From the NCBI GenBank assembly GCA_945487035.1, contig CALYTI010000007.1:24178-88177 (forward strand): a DNA stretch of 64,000 nt, given 5' to 3'. The notes under the pieces were generated by a model. It saw only the letters and a program-made list of their open reading frames with translations. It did not search any database and was not told the origin of the DNA. Origin of the DNA: an uncultured Bacteroidales bacterium (lineage in GTDB: Bacteria; Bacteroidota; Bacteroidia; Bacteroidales; UBA932). The translations under genes were made by a program, and so were the position numbers. Shown here one piece after another: positions 44,778 to 50,655 of the stretch. The stretch's first letter is position 1. Each line of letters starts with the position of its first letter.

Positions 44778-46052
44778 TTACGCAAGCCCCGGACGGCAAG
44801 CTTTGCCTTCCTTTTTACGGTAATTCTGATAGAGCTCTTCTGTGGCAAGAGCGAATTTGGTGAGACAGAAACATGTATCCTTGGAAGAGAAGAACCAGGT
44901 ATCCTTGATTGTACTCAAATCCAAAAGTTCTCCGTACTGCTTGTAGGCGAATTCCACGTGGCAGGAATATTTGGAAGGAACAGGATGTTCCTGGGCAAAC
45001 GGTTCGCCATCCTCCGTGGTTCCCTTGATATGGAATCCGTCCATATCGTGGAGCAAAGTGCCCTCTCCCAGCCACATAGGAGTATTGTCCGGAAGGGTAA
45101 GCACCCGCACCGGAAGCTCGCCGGTGCAATATCTTCCGCTCTCGACCTCCGCACGCACGTTGGCCCTCTCCCATTCGTACCAGTCCGGGATATGGCTGAA
45201 TTCGGTCTCCCCTTCAAGGGCGTGAAGCTGCCCGAGTTCGTCCATCTTCCACTGCTTGCCGCAATGGTCGCAGCGCAGAATATCGCCTTTGGAGCTCATC
45301 TCGAACTCGGTGCCGCAATGAGGGCACTGGTAGAGCACCCTGTGAAGGCCCTCCGCCCTCTTTTTGAATTTGCAGTGTACGCCCTTTTCCTTCTGCCAGG
45401 CGTAGTCGTCATATTGGAAGGCCTCAACTATCCTGTCATTGATTTCATCTACGGAAAGCTGCCCCAGCTCATCTGCGGTGATTAGCATTTTGAGCTCGGC
45501 CTCAAGGCCCTTGATGCCCCTGTCCTTCTGGTTCCAGCAAGGGGCGTTGATATGGTTGCCGTGGCACATGAAAGTCACGACAGGCACTCCCATCATCCTG
45601 CACATCTTGCCGAGGGACTCAGGAAGCACTGCCGTGGTACCCACAAGCGAATATCTGGCTTCAGGATAGATACAGAGCACATTGCCCTTATCTATCACCT
45701 TCTTGGACTGGCGGATGAGGTTCACATCATTGGTAAACTTCCTCTTTCCTATGCAGCCTACACGTTGCATAAGCCATTTCAGGCCCGGGAAACCCACAAA
45801 TGCGTCGATAGCGACAACATAGTTGGCATTCTGAGGAAATATGGCCTTGGTGACAGCCTGGAAATCGAAGAAGGAGTTGTGGTTGCAAAGGAGCACATAC
45901 GGACCCTTCACACCTTCCATTCCGGTTTTTGTAATCTTGAGTTTGTGCATGGCAGCGACCGGAGCGCTCAATATCCACATCAAAGGTTTCAGATACCATC
46001 TGGTCGTAATCGGTTCGGCAGAGGTATCCCAGTACACGAATTGTTTCTTCAT
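44778..46052 (-). CDS. PlsC-like acyltransferase with zinc ribbon
   Basis: Starting at 46052 gives 424 aa. The N-terminal half carries the lysophosphatidate acyltransferase motifs NHNSFFDF (NHxxxxD, about residue 64) and LCIYPEARYS, with a membrane-attaching helix near the start. The second half has a CPHC ... CDHC zinc ribbon and a beta-rich domain, unusual for ordinary PlsC. It probably acylates a lipid or lipid-linked molecule. It is divergent from the patatin gene and heads the run ending at ettA. Confidence 0.78.
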   Translation of the reverse strand: MKKQFVYWDTSAEPITTRWYLKPLMWILSAPVAAMHKLKITKTGMEGVKGPYVLLCNHNSFFDFQAVTKAIFPQNANYVVAIDAFVGFPGLKWLMQRVGCIGKRKFTNDVNLIRQSKKVIDKGNVLCIYPEARYSLVGTTAVLPESLGKMCRMMGVPVVTFMCHGNHINAPCWNQKDRGIKGLEAELKMLITADELGQLSVDEINDRIVEAFQYDDYAWQKEKGVHCKFKKRAEGLHRVLYQCPHCGTEFEMSSKGDILRCDHCGKQWKMDELGQLHALEGETEFSHIPDWYEWERANVRAEVESGRYCTGELPVRVLTLPDNTPMWLGEGTLLHDMDGFHIKGTTEDGEPFAQEHPVPSKYSCHVEFAYKQYGELLDLSTIKDTWFFSSKDTCFCLTKFALATEELYQNYRKKEGKACRPGLA

Positions 46053-46056
46053 AGTC

Positions 46057-46064
46057 CAAAAGTA
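46057..46064 (-). promoter_or_regulatory. -7 box for the PlsC-like gene run
   Basis: The minus strand reads TACTTTTG, 4 nt before the ATG at 46052, so the message is nearly leaderless. No -33 seen. Confidence 0.45.
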
Positions 46065-46079
46065 GGTATAATTTTTGAG

Positions 46080-46087
46080 TATATTTG
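46080..46087 (+). promoter_or_regulatory. -7 box for the patatin gene
   Basis: TATATTTG, 27 nt before the ATG at 46115. Both divergent boxes fit in a 62-bp spacer. Confidence 0.45.
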
Positions 46088-46114
46088 TCTGTTTTTGAAG
46101 ATTTATTGGAATAA

Positions 46115-46978
46115 ATGAAAGAATTAGGCATAGCATTCGGCGGTGGAGGCGCAAGAGCAGCGGCTCAGTGCGGCGCTGTCCAGGCCCTCAAAGAGTACGG
46201 AATCAAGCCCGACCTGGTGTCAGGAACCAGCGCAGGTGCCATTATGGCAGTGCTCTACAGCTCAGGTTTCAGCAGCCAGCAGGTGGTGGACATTTTCGAA
46301 GGATTGGATTTCTTCAAGGATATAGTAAGCCCTGAAGTGCCGAAGGGAGGTCTTTTCAATTCGGCACCCCTGCTTGCCCTGCTGAGGCGCATTCTGCCTT
46401 ACAAGAACCTCGAAGAGCTTCCTATTCCTACCTATGTAGTGGCCTCCGACCTGGAAAGAGGTTGCGTCAAGATTTTCAAGGAGGGAGAAATAGCTCCGAG
46501 GGTGGTGGCGTCCTGCTCGATTCCGATTATCTTCACGCCGATAGAGATTGACGGGGTGCATTATGTGGACGGTGGCGCCTTCCAGAACCTGCCGGTGCCT
46601 GCAATCAGGGAAGAATGCCGCAAGGTTATTTCCTTCAGCCTGCTTCATCTGGAGGAGGAGAAATATCACGACAATCTGATGTCCGTTGCAAACCGTTCGT
46701 TCAATATGATTATTGCCTCAAACGAGCTCGCGGATATGCGCCTGTCGGATATTGATGTGAAACTGGATACCAGCGGCTGCAATGCTTACGACCTCGGGAA
46801 AATAGAAATCCTTTTCAAACGGGGCTACCGCCAGACCTGCGAAATGCTCGAAGAGCACGGAGCCCGAAGGGTCCTTCCTGCGGAAGAAATAGTGTTCCGT
46901 AAGAAAGATGACAGCCGCACTGCCCAAATCCGCTCCGTCCGCCCTCTGAGAGAAGCCCTCGCGAGGCTGAACCGCTAA
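46115..46978 (+). CDS. Patatin-like phospholipase
   Basis: This 287-aa protein has the full patatin site: oxyanion loop FGGGGARAAA (residues 8-17), nucleophile GTSAGA (about residue 42) and catalytic Asp in DGG (about residue 152). It has no signal peptide, so it acts in the cytosol on membrane lipids or lysolipids (RssA/YlbK-like). It is divergent from the PlsC-like gene, giving an acyl-transfer / acyl-release pair. Confidence 0.9.
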   Translation: MKELGIAFGGGGARAAAQCGAVQALKEYGIKPDLVSGTSAGAIMAVLYSSGFSSQQVVDIFEGLDFFKDIVSPEVPKGGLFNSAPLLALLRRILPYKNLEELPIPTYVVASDLERGCVKIFKEGEIAPRVVASCSIPIIFTPIEIDGVHYVDGGAFQNLPVPAIREECRKVISFSLLHLEEEKYHDNLMSVANRSFNMIIASNELADMRLSDIDVKLDTSGCNAYDLGKIEILFKRGYRQTCEMLEEHGARRVLPAEEIVFRKKDDSRTAQIRSVRPLREALARLNR

Positions 46979-47010
46979 GCCATGCTGAAGACGGGCGACC
47001 TGCTGTTTGT

Positions 47011-47080
47011 TGAGATACCAGGATTCGAACCTGGACAGACAGAACCAAAATCTGTAGTGCTACCATTACACCATATCTCA
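47011..47080 (-). tRNA. tRNA-Gln (anticodon TTG)
   Basis: The reverse complement folds as a tRNA with acceptor arms TGAGATA / TATCTCA, D-loop GTAATGGTAGCAC, anticodon loop with TTTTGGT (anticodon TTG), and T arm CAGGTTCGAATCCTG. CCA is not encoded. It is a single tRNA between the patatin and hydrolase genes. Confidence 0.93.
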
Positions 47081-47103
47081 ATACCAAAAGAGCTGCAAAG
47101 ATA

Positions 47104-47997
47104 CTAAATTAAGTCTTTCCAGACAATATCCTCAGCGTCCTTTTCGAGAAGAATCTCGTGACGCAGCCCCTTGTAGAGCTTGCTCTTCACATTGGTGTAA
47201 CCGCGGTCACGCATAAACTGCACAGCCTTTGCGAAAGCCTTGTCATCGATTCGGCAAGGGTCGTCAGCTCCGGACACAAAAAGAACAGGCACTGACGGGT
47301 TCTTCATCTGCCATCCCTTTGGGGAGTAGCACATTCCCATAATGCGCATAAGATTCAGAAAGCCGTTGGCTGTGAAGCAGAAACCGCAGAGAGGGTCGGC
47401 GAGGTATTCCTTCACATTGTCCCTGTTGGCGCTGAGCCAGGCACACGGTCCTTCAGCCTCAAAAGGCTTGTTGTAGGAATCGAATGAGATGGAATTGATC
47501 AGCGCAGGACGGTAGTGCCATCCCCTGAGCACTCCCACTATCCACGAAAGTGCAGCTCCCATCCCCTTCATAGGGTTTTCCGAAGGGCATCCGCAGACGA
47601 TCAGGCGGAAGATGCGGTCATCGTATTTGCGGGCGAAAGCACGCACTACCATTGAGCCCATTGAGTGTCCGAAAAGGGTGACCGGCAGGCCGGGATACTC
47701 TTTGCAGGCCCATTCCTGCACCAGGCGCAGGTCCTCAACCAATGCGGTGGCACCGCCTTTGCCCATATAGCCCAGGTCCTCCGGGCTCTGCACGGAGGCA
47801 CCGTGTCCGCGATGGTCGTGGATTACGCATACATAGCCGTTCTGGGCGAGGTATTCCATAAAAGGATAATATCTTTCCTTGTGCTCGGCCATACCGTGGG
47901 AGATCTGGAAAATGCCTTTCGGCTCGCCGACAGGCTCAAGAACTGCTACAGAAAGCTTTACACCATCTGCTGATGAATTGAGTTTCAGTGTTTTCAT
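47104..47997 (-). CDS. Alpha/beta hydrolase (monoacylglycerol lipase / lysophospholipase-like)
   Basis: This 297-aa protein has ISHGMAEHKERY (HGxxxH), DHRGHG (about residue 62), nucleophile LFGHSMGSMV (Ser about residue 112), catalytic Asp in SGADDPC and His in GLRHEIL. This is the pattern of PldB/monoglyceride lipase enzymes. No signal peptide. It stands alone between the tRNA and island 2. Confidence 0.87.
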   Translation of the reverse strand: MKTLKLNSSADGVKLSVAVLEPVGEPKGIFQISHGMAEHKERYYPFMEYLAQNGYVCVIHDHRGHGASVQSPEDLGYMGKGGATALVEDLRLVQEWACKEYPGLPVTLFGHSMGSMVVRAFARKYDDRIFRLIVCGCPSENPMKGMGAALSWIVGVLRGWHYRPALINSISFDSYNKPFEAEGPCAWLSANRDNVKEYLADPLCGFCFTANGFLNLMRIMGMCYSPKGWQMKNPSVPVLFVSGADDPCRIDDKAFAKAVQFMRDRGYTNVKSKLYKGLRHEILLEKDAEDIVWKDLI

Positions 47998-48097
47998 ATC
48001 TTTTGTGATTTATTGTCCGTTGGCAAAGATATGCAGTAATTCGGAAAAACGGCAATCAAAAAGACGACTTTTCTGCTCTGCCACATTCCGGAGTCCG

Positions 48098-48133
48098 AAA
48101 GCGCAAAAATGAGGGGTGCAAATTGCGCTTTGC
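48098..48133 (-). repeat. Hairpin element copy E (inverted)
   Basis: A perfect 9-bp stem AAAGCGCAA / TTGCGCTTT around a 16-nt loop with GAGGGG. It has the same size and loop as copy A but one base pair differs in both arms (A-T to C-G), a covarying change. It lies at the left edge of island 2. Confidence 0.75.
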
Positions 48134-48147
48134 AAGGCATTTGCCCA

Positions 48148-48265
48148 GGGTCCAGCCCGTGAGGCGCGCGATGTCGAAGGGGCGGGAGAGCATTATGTCG
48201 TCGGAGCGGAGGGTGTCGAATAGGGTGGTGCGTCCTATGCCGAGATGCTCAGCGAGAGTCTGGAT
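48148..48265 (-). pseudogene. Fragment of the double-HTH regulator gene (direct repeat copy)
   Basis: This 118-bp stretch is about 90% identical to 49029-49146, the C-terminal part of the intact regulator gene. On the minus strand it reads IQTLAEHLGIGRTTLFDTLR and SDDIMLSRPFDIARLTGWTL, then enters hairpin element E. Only the last helix-turn-helix remains. With the intact gene it flanks the toxin-antitoxin pair. Confidence 0.8.
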
Positions 48266-48311
48266 AAAATTGGACGGTAAACAATAAAGCAAAAGGCATC
48301 ACAGAAGATAA

Positions 48312-48343
48312 TTGGCAAGTTGTTTGAAAAATGCATATCTTTG
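48312..48343 (+). promoter_or_regulatory. Promoter for the PIN toxin-antitoxin pair
   Basis: TTG (48312-48314), 21 nt, then TATCTTTG (48336-48343). The antitoxin ATG follows 27 nt later. Confidence 0.6.
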
Positions 48344-48370
48344 TATAACTGACAAGAAAAAATTATAGGT

Positions 48371-48562
48371 ATGACACAGGTTATTCTTACAATTCCAAAT
48401 GGTGAGGTCTCCTTCCTTTCTACACTTGCGGAGAAGATGGGATGGGGTTTCCAGACCAGCGAGAACCTGGTTGAGAAATTCATAGCTTCCTGTCCGACAG
48501 ATGTCAATATTTCCGACGAGGAAATTCAGGCTGAAGTCAACTCTGTCAGATACGGGAAATGA
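48371..48562 (+). CDS. Antitoxin of a PIN toxin-antitoxin pair
   Basis: This 63-aa protein (MTQVILTIPNGEVSFLSTLA ... NISDEEIQAEVNSVRYGK) has an N-terminal strand-helix-helix of the ribbon-helix-helix sort and a disordered C-terminus, as in short antitoxins that bind DNA and block PIN toxins. Its stop overlaps the toxin start (ATGA), the usual coupled layout. The family assignment is by context. Confidence 0.75.
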   Translation: MTQVILTIPNGEVSFLSTLAEKMGWGFQTSENLVEKFIASCPTDVNISDEEIQAEVNSVRYGK

Positions 48563-48972
48563 AGGTAATACTCGATACTAATATTTGGATATCATTCCTC
48601 CTTGGTAAACGATTAACCATTCTAAGGGAAATCATTCAGCTGGAGGAAGTGGATATTTATGTATCTGATGCTCTTCTATCTGAACTTAGAGATGTAGCTT
48701 TCCGTCCAAAGTTCCTTGGTAAAATTGGGTTTCAGGCCATTGTCAATCTATTTGAACTCATTCATGCCAAGTGCAAGGTAATCAACGGATACTCTGATGC
48801 AGAGTCTGCAATTCGAGATATAAAAGATTTGTATCTATTGTCAATGGCTGAAAGCATCCCTGCTGATTATCTTGTAACTGGTGATAAGGACTTACTTGTC
48901 CTCAAAAATCATCAGAATACTTTGATAATTACATTTGCTGAATTTATTTCAATGGTTCAGGGATTATCATAG
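48559..48972 (+). CDS. PIN-domain toxin (COG1569-type)
   Basis: This 137-aa ribonuclease-type protein begins MKVILDTNIWISFLLGKR (first catalytic Asp). Further acidic positions are in LSELRDV, SAIRDIKDLYLLSMAE and YLVTGDKDLL. The size and order match the 'putative toxin-antitoxin system toxin component, PIN family'. It should cut RNA unless neutralised by the 63-aa partner. It sits inside island 2 between 118-bp direct repeats. Confidence 0.85.
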   Translation: MKVILDTNIWISFLLGKRLTILREIIQLEEVDIYVSDALLSELRDVAFRPKFLGKIGFQAIVNLFELIHAKCKVINGYSDAESAIRDIKDLYLLSMAESIPADYLVTGDKDLLVLKNHQNTLIITFAEFISMVQGLS

Positions 48973-48999
48973 CGGTGTGGAGAAAAACATTCCTCCCCC

Positions 49000-49443
49000 C
49001 TACCCCGCATCCACGATGCGGATGCGAAGGGTCCAGCCAGCCAGGCGCGCGATGTCGAAGAGGCGACTGACCATTATGTCGTCGGAGCGCAGGGTGTCGA
49101 ATAGGGTGGTGCGTCCTATGCCGAGAAGGTCAGCGAGAGCCTGGATGCTGAGGTCGGCGTCGTCGAGGGCTTTGCGCAGGAATCCGAGGCGCTGGGTGTC
49201 ATATTCCGCCGGGTAGTTCGGCGTGCTTTCGTCCCGGTAGTCGAGTCCGGGGAGGGTTACTTCATAGCTTACAAGGAGCCTGCACCCGTAGGCTTCTACG
49301 AGGGCGCAGGCGTTGCTGAGTTTGGTGTCATCTACCGTGAACCAGTGCACCAGTGCCTGCCGCGAGAGGCCAAGCCTCTGCGCCGCGTCACTCTGGGTGA
49401 TGGAGTGACGGTGCATGAAGGCGGAGAGGAAGGTGAGGGTCAT
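49000..49443 (-). CDS. Regulator with two helix-turn-helix domains
   Basis: This 147-aa protein has a first XRE-like HTH at residues 12-40 (SITQSDAAQRLGLSRQALVHWF) and a second at about 97-135 (LSIQALADLLGIGRTTLFDTL), joined by GLDYRDESTPNYPAEYDTQR. The domains look like internal duplicates. A fragment of the second domain is repeated at 48148-48265. It is 7 bp downstream of the split nuclease on the same strand and could regulate it or the neighbouring toxin pair. Confidence 0.65.
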   Translation of the reverse strand: MTLTFLSAFMHRHSITQSDAAQRLGLSRQALVHWFTVDDTKLSNACALVEAYGCRLLVSYEVTLPGLDYRDESTPNYPAEYDTQRLGFLRKALDDADLSIQALADLLGIGRTTLFDTLRSDDIMVSRLFDIARLAGWTLRIRIVDAG

Positions 49444-49449
49444 GGTGGA

Positions 49450-50592
49450 TTAAAATGAATATGTCTGACTTTCCGCTGCGTTCTGCAATGTGCTTGGGAC
49501 ATTGACGAAGAAGTCGAAACCGGTACGGGATTCGATGGTGTCAATGGTCACTACAGAAGGAGCTATGTTAGAGGAGTTTGTATCGAAAAGATATGCGCAT
49601 CCTACTGCCGCGCTCATTACCCCCGGACTTGAGAAGGTGCATTTCATGAGGCACTTCCAGTAGCCGGATGGGGCCGGACATGAAGCTCCGTTCTTGTCGG
49701 TGGCACTCTCAAGTTTTCCTTCGAAGAGGGGACCTGTGACTACATAGAGGGTGTCGTTGCCGGTGGTGACCGTGGCGACTCCCTGAACCTTCTTTTCCAA
49801 TTCAACCCACTGCCCCTGATTAAGGGAGGAGTACTGCGGAGTCATGTTGGTGTAGTAGAAGGTCTGCTGGTTCTGTTCAGTCGTGGTTTGCCTGTCGTTG
49901 GATGCCACCTGATGGCCACGATCGTAGCTGCGGCCGTTAGAGGATGAGTATGCTGAGCCAAGGTTCGGCTGCCAGCTTTGGTCGATGGCGGGGTCATAGG
50001 CCCAGGCGTCGTTCCTGCTGACATTGTTATCCTCGAAGTCACCGCTGTTGGAGGTGGCGTAGGCTACCCAGAGAGCTGACTTGTAGGTTTTGTCGTAGAG
50101 GAAGCTGTAGTTGCGGACTACTTTGCTGTTGTAGGAGTATGTGTGGGTTACTACCTTCTGGTTGGCGTCCGAGGTGTTGTAGCGGCAGGCTTTTGTGCTG
50201 CCGTAGGTTTCGGTGAAGGTGTCGTGGCAGTAGCGTCCTGCGTAGAGGGTGTTGCTTGCACTTAGAGCCGCTGCCCTCGTTGCCGGGATTTCGTAGTTGC
50301 TGAGCCAGGTGTTGAGGCTAGCGGTTGTGAAGCTCTGGGTGCTGCCGTAGAAGGTGTTGACTGTGGTGCTTTTGTCTCCTGTGCCATGGACTTTGGCGTA
50401 TGCGCGGTAGTAATATGTTGTGCCGCTTGAGAGGCCACTGAGGGTGGCGCTGAATGATGCGGCAATATTACTGCTTATGCTGCTTGTCAGGGATGTTGAA
50501 CTGATTCCGTACTGGAATCCGGTTTCTGTTACCGTGCCGGCTGTTAACGAATATGAGCCAGACAGGGTTGCCCCTGTCTGACTGATATTCAT
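49450..50592 (-). CDS. DNA/RNA non-specific endonuclease domain (downstream of in-frame TGA)
   Basis: From the ATG at 50592 the frame gives 380 aa: a fibronectin III-like domain (residues ~1-90), then a NUC1-type endonuclease with the catalytic DRGHQVAS motif (about residue 228) and metal-site segment YYTNMTPQYSSLNQGQWVELE. It is in the same frame as the 999-aa lipoprotein upstream, separated by one TGA at 50656-50658 and a 21-codon linker (LPSVGGDGGEEPIATV...). Without readthrough it would lack a signal peptide, which suggests this is the C-terminus of a ~1,400-aa secreted nuclease. Confidence 0.75.
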   Translation of the reverse strand: MNISQTGATLSGSYSLTAGTVTETGFQYGISSTSLTSSISSNIAASFSATLSGLSSGTTYYYRAYAKVHGTGDKSTTVNTFYGSTQSFTTASLNTWLSNYEIPATRAAALSASNTLYAGRYCHDTFTETYGSTKACRYNTSDANQKVVTHTYSYNSKVVRNYSFLYDKTYKSALWVAYATSNSGDFEDNNVSRNDAWAYDPAIDQSWQPNLGSAYSSSNGRSYDRGHQVASNDRQTTTEQNQQTFYYTNMTPQYSSLNQGQWVELEKKVQGVATVTTGNDTLYVVTGPLFEGKLESATDKNGASCPAPSGYWKCLMKCTFSSPGVMSAAVGCAYLFDTNSSNIAPSVVTIDTIESRTGFDFFVNVPSTLQNAAESQTYSF

Positions 50593-50655
50593 CGATCCGT
50601 CGGTTGTTACTGTTGCTATGGGCTCTTCACCCCCGTCGCCGCCGACGGATGGGAG

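Noticed and set aside
50593..50655. Independent promoter or start signal for the nuclease part
   Set aside because: No TAnnTTTG box or signal peptide is seen; the segment is an open in-frame linker.
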